Assembly (NCBI RefSeq): GCF_016706325.1
Contig: NZ_JADJJX010000002.1
Location: 1-64,000, forward strand
From: Methanothrix sp.
GTDB taxonomy: Archaea; Halobacteriota; Methanosarcinia; Methanotrichales; Methanotrichaceae
Direction: 5' to 3'
Length of the DNA stretch: 64,000 nucleotides
The notes under the pieces are model-generated. The model was not told the DNA's origin, did not search any database, and was given only the letters and a program-made list of their open reading frames with translations. A program made the translations under genes and the position numbers. Positions 35,101 through 43,723 of this stretch are shown piece by piece (within the stretch, counting starts at the first letter, position 1; each line of letters begins with the position of its first letter).

Positions 35101-36371
35101 ACTGGCTGAAGAAGATCTTCTCTGGATCTGGATCAGGGGCAGAAGAGAGCCTGAGGCTGGAGGATGTTGATGCCTGGCTGGACGATAAGGAGACTGCAGT
35201 TGGCTGGGAGGAGAGCCTCTCCGGGCTGTACCGCCGGCTGGAGGAGCAGGCAGAAGAGCTTTCCGGAGATCTCTCTCTTCTGGCCTCTGCCGAGCCTGAT
35301 CCGTCCACTCCCCCCAGGCTGCTCCGGGCAGGTCTTGCTGCACGGGGAGAGGTGGTCAAGCAGATGGGATCGCTGCAGGAGAAGATCGATCCGCCCAGGA
35401 AGCGGGACCTTGAATCGGCCAGCGAGCACCACTGGGCTTTGGTCAAGGGCCTGGAGAGGACAGCCACCACCTTCGGGCGGGCGCAGCGCTATGTGGCAGC
35501 CCTCTTTCCCAAGAGCCTGGAGGCTATAAACTCCGATCTGGGCCAGATCAGCCGCACTCTGGTCGATCTGGAGGAGGTGATCGGCAGGAGAAGGAGGCTG
35601 TCTGAGGAGATCTGGTACTCAAAGGAGCTCGCCGAAGAGCTGCAAAAAGGGTTTGCAGCCATGGAGTCTTTGAGGGAGAAGCTGGCGGGAGAGGAGGAGC
35701 ATCTCGCCCGCACCTCTGCCCGGCTGAGGGAATATGAGCAGAGGGAGAAGAGCCTGGCGGCAAGCGATACGGGCAGAAGGGCAGAGGAGCTGAAAGCGAT
35801 CTTAGAGGAGAAGAGAAGGGAGAAGACGAAGACGGAAGAGGAGCTGAGATCTCTGATCTCTCCCCTGACCAAGGCCCTGGGCAGGATCACCAAGCAGAGT
35901 TCAAGCGAGAGGATCAGACTTGAGCATGGCGAGGTCTTTCTGAATCTTTTGAAGAGCCCTGCCCAGGTCTCAAGCGCTGAGATCGCCGGCTCCCTGAGAG
36001 AGCTGCGCTCTCATCTGGCTGCTCTGGGGCTGAAGGATAGAAAGAAGGAGAAGGTTCTGGACCATATCGACCAGTTGATCAGCAAAAGGTCCCTGGAGCT
36101 GGCCCGCTCCCGCCATTTTGCCCTGGCAGAGGAGATAGAATCCCTGGAGGGGCAGTACAGGGAGAGCAGCAAGGAGGCTTTGCATTTGAGGGAGTCCATC
36201 TCTCAGGATAAGAGGGCTCTGCGCAGCCTGGAGGGGGCAGCGGAGCAGAGCCGCCGGGAGCTCCTGCAGCTGGAGGAGAGGATGAGATCAAAGCAGTCCG
36301 AGCTTAAGGAGAGGCTGACCAGGATCGCGGGAAGAGAGATGCGCCTTGATCTGTCAAAGAGAAGCGGGTGA
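35097..36371 (+). CDS. Long coiled-coil protein coupled to hel308
   Basis: I do not recognise a named family. The 424-residue protein starts at a TTG overlapping the hel308 stop codon. It is dominated by heptad-rich, highly charged helices (about residues 160-240 and 330-420), for example LREKLAGEEEHLARTSARL, AILEEKRREKTKTEEELRSL and LLQLEERMRSKQSELKERL, with no membrane segment and no nucleotide-binding motif. It resembles the arms of SMC/Rad50 proteins without their heads. The tight coupling to hel308 suggests a structural partner in repair or replication; this is inference. The 3' end overlaps the next gene by about 26 bp. Confidence 0.7.
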   Translation: MNWLKKIFSGSGSGAEESLRLEDVDAWLDDKETAVGWEESLSGLYRRLEEQAEELSGDLSLLASAEPDPSTPPRLLRAGLAARGEVVKQMGSLQEKIDPPRKRDLESASEHHWALVKGLERTATTFGRAQRYVAALFPKSLEAINSDLGQISRTLVDLEEVIGRRRRLSEEIWYSKELAEELQKGFAAMESLREKLAGEEEHLARTSARLREYEQREKSLAASDTGRRAEELKAILEEKRREKTKTEEELRSLISPLTKALGRITKQSSSERIRLEHGEVFLNLLKSPAQVSSAEIAGSLRELRSHLAALGLKDRKKEKVLDHIDQLISKRSLELARSRHFALAEEIESLEGQYRESSKEALHLRESISQDKRALRSLEGAAEQSRRELLQLEERMRSKQSELKERLTRIAGREMRLDLSKRSG

Positions 36372-37224
36372 TGGACTGCTGGTCAACCTGGGGGGGATAG
36401 TACCCCTGTCCACAGTGGACTGGCGGGGACGGGCGGCCATGGTGGTATTCCTGCGGGGCTGTCCCCTCCGCTGCCCTCACTGCCACAATTATGCTCTGCA
36501 GACCGGAGAGAGCAACATCGAGTTTCATGCCCTTGCCTCCCGAATAGTATGTCGGATCAAGGGCCTGCAGACGCCTGCTATTGCATTTAGGGCCAGCACC
36601 CGGCAGATCAGCCTTGAGGATGCATCAGTTCGGGCAGCATCCCGGCCATTTGTTGATGCCTTTGTCCTCTCAGGAGGCGAGCCTCTGCTACAGCCAGAGG
36701 CCTCTCTCAGGCTGTTTGGCCTGGCAAAGAGCCTCTCTTTGGCCACAGGCCTGGAGACCTCGGGCTTCTATCCCGGCCGGCTGAGGGCATTGCTGAAGAG
36801 CGATGTGGTGGACAGGGTCTTCTTGGACCTGAAGACGGAGCTCAATGAGCCTGCCTACCAGATGGCCACAGGCATAACCGGTGTGGCCGACCGGGTGCGG
36901 GAGAGCCTGGAGATCTGCTATCAATCCGGCGTGGCAATCGATGCCCGCTGCACAATCTTCCCTGAGCTGCCCTCCAAAGACCAGATAAGAGAGATCGCCA
37001 GGACTCTGGAAGGGCTGAGCCGGCTGTACCCTGATAGCCATCTGGAGAGCCTCACCCTTCAGCAGGGCCATCCCAGAGAGGGGGAGCCGTGGTTCGAGCC
37101 GGTGGCTTTAGAGGAGATGCAGGAGATGCAGGAGATCGCCCAGGCTGCAGGAGAGGGAATTGCAGTCCAGGTAGGAGCGCCAGCAGTGATCAAGTGGGCT
37201 GGCCAGATCGCCAAGAGCATATGA
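36346..37224 (+). CDS. Radical SAM activating enzyme, NrdG-like
   Basis: Archaeal members of this group are annotated as anaerobic ribonucleotide reductase activating proteins, which install a glycyl radical on a partner. The 292-residue protein has the N-terminal motif GIVPLSTVDWRGRAAMVVF, the cluster CPLRCPHC (Cys39, Cys43, Cys46), VLSGGEPLLQ and DLKTELNEPAYQ. The TTG at 36346 is the only standard start before the conserved region; no ATG fits, and the true start may be a nearby weak codon. No NrdD lies in the window, so the partner is not visible. It follows the coiled-coil gene with overlap. Confidence 0.82.
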   Translation: MICQREAGDGLLVNLGGIVPLSTVDWRGRAAMVVFLRGCPLRCPHCHNYALQTGESNIEFHALASRIVCRIKGLQTPAIAFRASTRQISLEDASVRAASRPFVDAFVLSGGEPLLQPEASLRLFGLAKSLSLATGLETSGFYPGRLRALLKSDVVDRVFLDLKTELNEPAYQMATGITGVADRVRESLEICYQSGVAIDARCTIFPELPSKDQIREIARTLEGLSRLYPDSHLESLTLQQGHPREGEPWFEPVALEEMQEMQEIAQAAGEGIAVQVGAPAVIKWAGQIAKSI

Positions 37225-37227
37225 ATA

Positions 37228-37857
37228 ATGAGAGATGAAGAGAGGATGAAGATAATCGGTTTTGTGGGCCTGCCGGGCTCGGGAAAGGGCGAGGCCTCGA
37301 GGATTGCCAGAGAGCGGGGCCTGGTCGTGGTGGTTATGGGGGATGTCATCCGGCAGGAGGCTGCCCGGCAGGGATTGGAGCCGACCGACCAGAACCTGGG
37401 CCGGATAGGAAATGCTCTGCGGGAGAGGGAGGGTCCGGAGGCCGTAGCCAAAAGGACGCTGGAGATGGCCCAAAGGACGGGAAGGGATCTGGTTGTAGTA
37501 GACGGCCTCCGTTCCCAGGCAGAGGCGGACTTCTTTCGCTCCCGGGCAGAGGAGTTCTACTTAATCGAGGTTCAGGCAGCAGCAGACGTCCGTCTGAGGT
37601 GGCTGGAGAATAGAGGGCGTCCGGACGATCCAAAGGGATGTGAGGAGGATAGGGGCGGTGCCTCTGCTGAGGCTTGGGCAGTGGACAGCGCCGCCTCTGC
37701 CCTGAAGGAGAGGGAGGGGCGGGAGAAGGGCTGGGGGTTGTGCCAGGCTATGGAGAGGGCGGACTACAGAATAGACAACTCCGGAAGCCTGGAGGACCTG
37801 CGCCAGAGGGTGGTGCAGCTATTGGACCGGATCACTGCAGACGGCGGCAAAAATTGA
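37228..37857 (+). CDS. UPF0200 family P-loop kinase-like protein
   Basis: UPF0200 proteins are archaeal P-loop NTPases related to nucleoside monophosphate and dephospho-CoA kinases, function unproven. The Walker A GLPGSGKGE lies near residues 14-22, followed by VVVMGDVIRQEA and VVVDGLRSQAEADFF. A segment of about 25 residues (PDDPKGCEEDRGGAS onward) replaces the usual conserved Arg/Asp stretch. The ATG at 37228 is used; the ATG at 37246 begins exactly where relatives begin (MKIIGFVGLPGSG) and is a good alternative. It lies three bases after the radical SAM gene. Confidence 0.85.
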   Translation: MRDEERMKIIGFVGLPGSGKGEASRIARERGLVVVVMGDVIRQEAARQGLEPTDQNLGRIGNALREREGPEAVAKRTLEMAQRTGRDLVVVDGLRSQAEADFFRSRAEEFYLIEVQAAADVRLRWLENRGRPDDPKGCEEDRGGASAEAWAVDSAASALKEREGREKGWGLCQAMERADYRIDNSGSLEDLRQRVVQLLDRITADGGKN

Positions 37858-37923
37858 GGAGCGGGACCGTCGAATACCGGACCGCAATAACCTTTTTCCC
37901 CTGCCAGCACCTATCCAGTTGGT

Positions 37924-38421
37924 ATGACCGCCAGCCTCGCCATCTATAGCGGCCTGAAGCATGCCGGGATAGACTTTGCCGTATCCGTCCCCTGCGTCAA
38001 CCTGCAGGAGCTGCTCGTACTGGTGGAAGAGGACCCGGATATCATTCATCTGCCGGCCACCAGAGAGGAGGAGGGGGTGGGCCTTTGCGCCGGCGCCTGG
38101 ATGGGGGGGAGGAGGCCCGCCCTTCTGATGCAAAACTCCGGCCTGGGAAACTGCATCAATGCCCTGGCCTCTCTGGATATGCTCTATGGCATACCTCTGC
38201 TCATGATCATCAGCCATCGCGGCGGCAAGGGGGAGCCGATAGCCGGCCAGGTGCCCATGGGAGATCTCACCATTCCTCTCTTGCAGACCCTGAATATCCC
38301 CTATAAAACGCCCGCCCGCGGAGAGGGTGAGGAGGCAGTGGTGGCATCCTGGAAGGAGGCCCGGGAGAGGCGCCGCCCAGCCTCCGTTCTCCTGGACCTG
38401 GAATACTGGAGGGAGAGATGA
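37924..38421 (+). CDS. comD: Sulfopyruvate decarboxylase, alpha subunit
   Basis: ComDE decarboxylates sulfopyruvate to sulfoacetaldehyde, a late step in coenzyme M biosynthesis. The alpha subunit carries the pyrimidine-binding half of the thiamine diphosphate site. The 165-residue protein has FAVSVPCVNLQELL, LPATREEEGVGLCAGAWMGG (with the conserved Glu that activates thiamine diphosphate), NSGLGNCINALASL and IPLLMIISHRG. The length is as expected for the split enzyme. The stop overlaps the comE start by four bases. A 66-bp gap with a TATA-like aataaccttt separates it from the UPF0200 gene. Confidence 0.95.
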   Translation: MTASLAIYSGLKHAGIDFAVSVPCVNLQELLVLVEEDPDIIHLPATREEEGVGLCAGAWMGGRRPALLMQNSGLGNCINALASLDMLYGIPLLMIISHRGGKGEPIAGQVPMGDLTIPLLQTLNIPYKTPARGEGEEAVVASWKEARERRRPASVLLDLEYWRER

Positions 38422-38978
38422 GGCGTATTGAAGCCATTGCTCTGGCTGCCAAATCCGCTCAGGAGCGAAATGCGCTATTGATCTCGAATATTGGCTATCC
38501 CAGCCGGGAGCTGTACTCCGTCCACGACCGCCCGGAGAATTTCTACATGCTCGGCTCCATGGGCATGGCCTCCTCCATCGGCCTGGGCCTCGCCCTGGCC
38601 CGACCGGAGAGAAGGGTGATGGTCCTTGATGGCGATGGCTCAGTTCTCATGAATCTGGGAACATTGGCCACCATCGCCCAGCATGCACCGGACAACTATC
38701 TGCTCGTGATCCTGGACAACGGCTGTTACGGCTCCACCGGCTCTCAGCCCACCTGCACCTGCTATTCCACCGACCTTGCTGCTGTTGCCCGTGGAGCGGG
38801 GATCAGGAATGTTCAGAAGACCGATGATCCCGAAGGCCTTTCCCGGGCTCTTCAGGGGCAGGGGGTGGTGGTGGCAAGGGTGGAGGCGGGAAATGCCAGC
38901 GTTCCCGTAATCGATCTGCTCCCGGAGGAGATTATCAAGAGGTTCATCAGATCCATTCTACCGGCTGGCTCATCCTGA
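38418..38978 (+). CDS. comE: Sulfopyruvate decarboxylase, beta subunit
   Basis: This is the pyrophosphate-binding half of the thiamine-diphosphate-dependent decarboxylase that makes sulfoacetaldehyde for coenzyme M. The 186-residue protein shows MLGSMGMASSIGLGLAL, the GDG...DNG motif (DGDGSVLMNLG at 71-81 and LDNGCYGSTG from 99) and the C-terminal IDLLPEEIIKRF. Translation is coupled to comD. The last 32 bases overlap the 3' end of the convergent marker 16 gene. Coenzyme M synthesis marks the host as a methanogen. Confidence 0.95.
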   Translation: MRRIEAIALAAKSAQERNALLISNIGYPSRELYSVHDRPENFYMLGSMGMASSIGLGLALARPERRVMVLDGDGSVLMNLGTLATIAQHAPDNYLLVILDNGCYGSTGSQPTCTCYSTDLAAVARGAGIRNVQKTDDPEGLSRALQGQGVVVARVEAGNASVPVIDLLPEEIIKRFIRSILPAGSS

Positions 38979-40254
38979 AAGAGCCATCGAGAATCCCGCT
39001 CTTCAGCTCTTCTGCCAGCCTCAGTGCCCGCAGCTTGTCCGACTGGCGCAGGACCACAGGCACAGTGCGGACTGTTCCAGAAGAGCTCCTCATCCTCAAG
39101 GCCCCCAAACGGCAGCGGAAGGCACCATTTGGGCATTCAGTCACGCACAGGCCGCAGTGAAAGCAGAGCGATGTATCCCTGCAGGCCGATCCCGCTCCCT
39201 GATTGCGGCGGACGGCCTGCATGGGGCAGGCCCGTTCCACCAGGCAATGCCCGCAACCCCTGCACCTCTGGGGATCGAACTCGACCTCCAGGTCCACCCC
39301 CTCCCCCCAGACATCTCCATAATCTGCCTGACCGATTCTCCTTCTGCTGTTGATATCATTGACCGGCAGGGGAATCTCCCCGTCTTTGCGGGCAGTCTCA
39401 TCGATTATGGTGGGGCTTATCACGGGGATGGGCACAGCCAGAGAGCAGATGCATTCCGGGCCCGCGCCGGTCATAAAGCCGCCCATATACTCTGCAGACA
39501 TTTTATGCATATCCGCAAATCCAGCCAGATTTGGCCAATCCCGGCTGCTGCGGGTTCCTCTTCCCAGGACAAAGCCCTCGGCAGCATTCAGAAGAATGCG
39601 TGTTCCAATGCCGATCGTCTCCAACAGGGGATCGCATTTCAAGGGATTGATCTGACCGCAGCCTGAGAAGGTGGCTTCCTGGCAGTGAGGCTCAAAGCCC
39701 CGGGCATGAAAGATGGTCCTGACGGGCACAGAGCCCGGATTGACGAAGGCGGAGTAGTTCTTGAAGGCATGGCGGGAGCCGAACAGCATTGCCTGGGGCA
39801 TATCCCCCAGCCCCACCTCCGCCTGCAGCAATCCTCCCTCATCCTTCTGCACCTCCACAAGAATCCTCTTCCCCTCCACCAGATCCCGAAATAGATGGCC
39901 TCCGCCGTAATCTGGCTGCTCATGGCTGTGGGCGGTCCCGAAGACAACCAGATCCAAAATACCCAGGCTCTCATTTGGGCAGGGTCCCACCTGAGCGGGA
40001 ATGCCGTTCAGCCAGACATTCCTTGCCCTCCGAAAAGAGCCCTGTCCGGCCACGGGGAAGGAGAGAAGGGCATAGGTCCCGCTCATCACCGCCCGGGTGG
40101 CAGTGGTGACCACATCCACCTCATCTAGAATCGAACGATCATCCTCCTCCGCCAGACAGGCTACCTCCTCTGCAGTGAGAACAACTGCCTCCTTTCGTTC
40201 AATCCTCTTCAGTATCTTCAAGAACGCTTCATTTCCCTTAAGCCTGCCTGCCAT
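38947..40254 (-). CDS. Methanogenesis marker 16 metalloprotein (DUF39 plus ferredoxin domain)
   Basis: DUF39 proteins include the enzyme set that sulfurates aspartate semialdehyde in homocysteine synthesis; marker 16 is the methanogen-specific paralogue. The protein has a DUF39 domain over residues 1-340 (VVTTATRAVMSGTYALLSF, RNVWLNGIPAQVGPCPNE, FSGCGQINPLKCDPL) and two 4Fe-4S motifs at the end (CRGCGHCLVERACP and CFHCGLCVTECP). Its position tail to tail with comDE supports the published idea that it acts late in coenzyme M synthesis, adding sulfur to sulfoacetaldehyde. That role is not proven here. The ATG at 40254 has GGAGG before it; in-frame ATGs at 40263, 40275 and 40317 lie upstream. 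Confidence 0.88.
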   Translation of the reverse strand: MAGRLKGNEAFLKILKRIERKEAVVLTAEEVACLAEEDDRSILDEVDVVTTATRAVMSGTYALLSFPVAGQGSFRRARNVWLNGIPAQVGPCPNESLGILDLVVFGTAHSHEQPDYGGGHLFRDLVEGKRILVEVQKDEGGLLQAEVGLGDMPQAMLFGSRHAFKNYSAFVNPGSVPVRTIFHARGFEPHCQEATFSGCGQINPLKCDPLLETIGIGTRILLNAAEGFVLGRGTRSSRDWPNLAGFADMHKMSAEYMGGFMTGAGPECICSLAVPIPVISPTIIDETARKDGEIPLPVNDINSRRRIGQADYGDVWGEGVDLEVEFDPQRCRGCGHCLVERACPMQAVRRNQGAGSACRDTSLCFHCGLCVTECPNGAFRCRLGALRMRSSSGTVRTVPVVLRQSDKLRALRLAEELKSGILDGSFRMSQPVEWI

Positions 40255-40476
40255 CTCCTCCATACCACCTACCATCTCCTCCACCTCTGCCTGCCATCTT
40301 ATCCACCCTGCCTGCAATCTTCATCATCCCCGCCAAACCTCCCATGATCCCAGATGGGGTATTGAAAGCAATATCCCTTCAATCTGCCGATACTTGCCCG
40401 TTTCTTTATCCTTATTGTGTCACAGAAAAAGGTAATTGTCCAAATACAGAACATACTGGAAAATGGCCGGAAACTG

Positions 40477-40485
40477 CTTTATACC
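40477..40485 (+). promoter_or_regulatory. Candidate TATA box of the ABC substrate-binding gene
   Basis: The sequence ctttatacc lies 32-40 bp upstream of the TTG at 40517, fitting a short-leader transcript. AGGTGAT at 40506-40512 is a strong ribosome binding site for that TTG. Confidence 0.5.
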
Positions 40486-40516
40486 GATCTCTCCTGAATT
40501 AAATCAGGTGATTGCA

Positions 40517-41530
40517 TTGAGAAGATTCGTTTTCATGGCCATCCTGGCAGCAGTGGTGGTGCTATCTTTGGGCTGCATCTCCCCCACTGATGAAGGGGGC
40601 AAGGCAGCAGAAAAGAAAAGCGCCGGCATAACCACCCTGCGCATAGGCTACCAGCCCAGCACCCATCAGATCGCAGAGATAGTGGCAGCAGAGAAGGGAT
40701 GGTGGAAAGAGGACCTCCAGCCCTTTGGAGTGAGCAGCATCGAAGAGAAGGAATTTCAATCCGGACCACCGGAGATGCAGGCCATGCTGGCTGGAGCGAT
40801 AGACATCGCCTATGTGGGAACAGCGCCCACTATAACCGCCATCGCCGAGGGCCTGGATGCCAAGATTGTGGCATCGGTGAACACCAATGGCTCGGATCTG
40901 CTCTTGAGGCCGGGTAAAGAGTATAGCGGTCCCAAGTCCCTGGAGGGCATGAGCATTGCCACCTTCCCCGCCGGCTCCATCCAGGACATAGTCATAAAGA
41001 AGTGGCTGGAGGATAATGGAGTTGACATATCCAAGATCACATTCCATGGCATGGGCCCAGGCGAAGCTGTAACTGCCATTGAAGCGGGAAAGGTAGACGG
41101 CGTCTTCCTGCCCCATCCATCGCCCTCCAAGATCGAGCTGGATAAGAAAGGCATAACAGTGGTCCAGTCGGGTGAGATGTGGCCGCACCATGCCTGCTGC
41201 AGCCTCCTGGTCAGCGGAAAGCTCCTGCGCGAGCAGCCGGATCTGGTGGATCAGATAATCAAGACCCACATCAAGACCACAGAGTATGTCAATGCCAATC
41301 CGGATGAGGCGGCAGAGATCTATGCCAAGAGGACGAAACAGGATCTGGCAGTGGTCAAGGCCTCGATAGAGAGATGGGATGGAGAATGGGTCAGCAATCC
41401 AGAGATTCAGATCTCATCCACAGTTGAGTATGCCAGAGTGGACAAGCAATTGGGCTACATCAACAAGAGCCTGAGCGAGGATGATCTATTCGACAGCAGC
41501 TTCTATCACCAGGCCTTGGCACCGGCATAA
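40517..41530 (+). CDS. Sulfonate/nitrate-type ABC transporter substrate-binding lipoprotein
   Basis: The protein has a lipoprotein signal with lipobox LSLGC (Cys20) and a periplasmic-binding type 2 fold of the SsuA/TauA/NMT1 class: LRIGYQPSTHQIAEIVAAEKGWW, MLAGAIDIAYVGTAP, IATFPAGSIQDIVIKKWLED and VDGVFLPHPSPSKI. Such proteins deliver sulfonates, nitrate or related small anions to a permease. A TTG start was chosen for its AGGTGAT site; GTG at 40508 is in frame. The permease gene follows after 130 bp. The neighbourhood of coenzyme M genes makes a sulfonate (possibly coenzyme M itself or a precursor) a plausible ligand, by inference. Confidence 0.88.
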   Translation: MRRFVFMAILAAVVVLSLGCISPTDEGGKAAEKKSAGITTLRIGYQPSTHQIAEIVAAEKGWWKEDLQPFGVSSIEEKEFQSGPPEMQAMLAGAIDIAYVGTAPTITAIAEGLDAKIVASVNTNGSDLLLRPGKEYSGPKSLEGMSIATFPAGSIQDIVIKKWLEDNGVDISKITFHGMGPGEAVTAIEAGKVDGVFLPHPSPSKIELDKKGITVVQSGEMWPHHACCSLLVSGKLLREQPDLVDQIIKTHIKTTEYVNANPDEAAEIYAKRTKQDLAVVKASIERWDGEWVSNPEIQISSTVEYARVDKQLGYINKSLSEDDLFDSSFYHQALAPA

Positions 41531-41660
41531 GGCCATATTTTGCCGGCGAATAGCCAGGGGATAAGATGCAGATATAAAAAGGAGCAATAGAGGGCCGGAA
41601 GATGCAGAAAAAGGCGGGAAAGCAGCGGCGAATAAGCACCAGGGAGAACGAAGACCGAAC

Positions 41661-42455
41661 ATGAGCGAGAGCAAGAAGATCAAGATACGGGATCGTATAG
41701 CCAGACGGGGAACTGAAGCCCTCTCCATACTGGGCCTGATCATCATCTGGCAGATCGCCGCCCTGGCCATAGATGACAAGCTCCTCCTCCCCAGCTTTTT
41801 TCAGGTTATTGAGGCCTTGTCAAGGGACTGGCAGACGATCTTGGAAAGAGACCTTCCCACCAGCCTCATCCATTTCCTCATAGGCATGGGCGGAGGGCTT
41901 CTAGTGGCCTTGCCTTTGGGGATGAGCATGGGCTGGTTCAGATGGGCGGACAGGGTTTTAGACCCCATTGTGGAGATCTTCCGGCCCATACCCCCCCTGG
42001 CCTGGATTCCCTTTTCCATCGTCTGGTTCGGCCTCACAGATGAGGCGGCTGGTTTTATCATCTTTGTGGGAGCTGTCTTTCCCATCCTGATCAATACCTA
42101 TATCGGATTTCGCAACCTGCCTCGGGTCTATGTGGAATCGGCCAAGGTCCTGGGAGCGACAAGGGATCTGGATCTGGTCAGATATGTGGCCTTTCCCTAT
42201 GCTCTGCCCTCCATTGCCGGCGGGATTCGAATCGCCATGGGCATAGCCTGGATGTGCCTTGTGGCAGCGGAGCAGTTCGGGGTGGCCTCATCAGGCCTCG
42301 GTTATAAGATCTGGTCTTACTATTATCTGCATCAGATGGAATATGTGCTTCTTTACATCCTGATACTGGGGATGCTGGGACTGATAATCGATAAAGCATT
42401 CCGTTTCATTGTAGAGGAGAGGATGCTCAAGTGGCAGGTGGGCCTGACCCAGTGA
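41661..42455 (+). CDS. ABC transporter permease, SsuC/TauC type
   Basis: This 264-residue inner-membrane permease has six or so hydrophobic helices and the BPD_transp_1 signature with the EAA loop (VESAKVLGATRDLDLVRYV, ending FPYALPSIAGGIRI). The N-terminal ALSILGLIIIWQIAALAI and the IFRPIPPLAWIPFSIVWFG segment match sulfonate/nitrate permeases. It pairs with the upstream binding protein. The ATP-binding subunit normally found next to it is absent: upstream is the binding protein and downstream is metK. Either the ATPase is encoded elsewhere or shared. Confidence 0.9.
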   Translation: MSESKKIKIRDRIARRGTEALSILGLIIIWQIAALAIDDKLLLPSFFQVIEALSRDWQTILERDLPTSLIHFLIGMGGGLLVALPLGMSMGWFRWADRVLDPIVEIFRPIPPLAWIPFSIVWFGLTDEAAGFIIFVGAVFPILINTYIGFRNLPRVYVESAKVLGATRDLDLVRYVAFPYALPSIAGGIRIAMGIAWMCLVAAEQFGVASSGLGYKIWSYYYLHQMEYVLLYILILGMLGLIIDKAFRFIVEERMLKWQVGLTQ

Positions 42456-42498
42456 GCCGAAAAGACTGTTAACGATAATAGCACTTGAGGAAGATATC

Positions 42499-43689
42499 AT
42501 GAAGAGAAACATCAAGGTTGAACGCCTCAACCAAAGGCCTTTGGAGCAGCAGGAGATAGAGCTGGTGGAGCGCAAGGGCATAGGCCATCCGGATAGCGTA
42601 GCAGATGGCCTCGCAGAGTCCATAAGCCGGGCTTTATGCCAAGAGTACATCAATCGATTTGGGGCGGTGCTGCACCACAACACCGATAAGACCCAGATAG
42701 TGGCTGGAAGGTCCAAACCAGCATTTGGAGGTGGTGAGGTCATCTGCCCGCTATATATCCTGCTCACCGGCAGGGCCACCAGGGTCTTCAAGGAGGAGGA
42801 GATCCCTGTGGACACCATCGCCATCAAAGCCGCCCGCCAGCTCCTCGCAGACTCCCTCTCCAACCTGGATGTCAACAACCACATCATCCTCGATGCCAAG
42901 ATCGGTATGGGCTCCTCCGATCTGCGGGATGTCTTCGGGCGGAAGGTTCCATCCGCCAATGATACCTCTTTTGGCGTGGGCTATGCCCCCCTCTCTCAGA
43001 CTGAGAAAATCGTCTTTGAGACTGAGCGGGAGCTCATGAATCTCAAGAAGAGCATTCCCGCCATTGGCGAGGACATAAAGGTCATGGGAATGCGCCAGGG
43101 GGATGCCATCAACCTCACCATCGCCTGCGCCCTGGTGGACAGGCATGTGGCAAATCTGAAAGAGTATGCAGACACGAAAAGGGAGATCGTGGAGCATGTG
43201 ATCGATTTCGCCCGGCAGTTCACCTCTCGCAAGGTATCAGCCCAGATGAATGTGGCAGATGACATCGAGGAGGGGTCGATCTATATCACAGTCACAGGAA
43301 GCTCAGCAGAGATGGGAGATGACGGTGCAGTGGGCAGGGGCAACCGGGCCAATGGCCTCATCACCCCCAACCGCCCCATGAGCCTGGAGGCGACCTGCGG
43401 CAAGAACCCCATCAACCACGTGGGCAAGATCTACAACCTCCTCTCCATCGAGGCGGCAAAGCAGATCGCTGCTGAGGTGCAGGGAATCGAGGAGGTCTAC
43501 ATCAAGATTCTCTCTCAGATAGGAAGGCCCATCGATGAGCCCCATATCGCCAGCGTGCAGATAGTTCCCAAGGAGGGAGTGGACATAAAATCGCTGCAGG
43601 CGGGGGCAACTGAGATCCTGGACGACTGGCTGGCAAACATACCAAAGCTGCAGCAGATGCTCTTCCGGGGCGAGCTGAGCACCTATTGA
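42499..43689 (+). CDS. metK: S-adenosylmethionine synthetase, archaeal type
   Basis: Archaeal MAT makes SAM from methionine and ATP. The 396-residue protein shows the archaeal family signatures [70 protein letters not shown] and [17 protein letters not shown]. These differ from bacterial MetK. The start is ATG. It follows the permease gene by 43 bp and ends at a T-rich terminator. SAM is needed by the several radical SAM enzymes of this window. Confidence 0.96.
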   Translation: MKRNIKVERLNQRPLEQQEIELVERKGIGHPDSVADGLAESISRALCQEYINRFGAVLHHNTDKTQIVAGRSKPAFGGGEVICPLYILLTGRATRVFKEEEIPVDTIAIKAARQLLADSLSNLDVNNHIILDAKIGMGSSDLRDVFGRKVPSANDTSFGVGYAPLSQTEKIVFETERELMNLKKSIPAIGEDIKVMGMRQGDAINLTIACALVDRHVANLKEYADTKREIVEHVIDFARQFTSRKVSAQMNVADDIEEGSIYITVTGSSAEMGDDGAVGRGNRANGLITPNRPMSLEATCGKNPINHVGKIYNLLSIEAAKQIAAEVQGIEEVYIKILSQIGRPIDEPHIASVQIVPKEGVDIKSLQAGATEILDDWLANIPKLQQMLFRGELSTY

Positions 43690-43723
43690 GATGTAATCAA
43701 GACCATTTTTTTTAAATTTTTTG
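43690..43723. terminator. T-rich terminator between metK and the Mrp gene
   Basis: Runs of eight T and six T (attttttttaaattttttg) lie between the two convergent genes and can stop the + strand transcript, with A-rich complement on the other strand. Confidence 0.6.
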
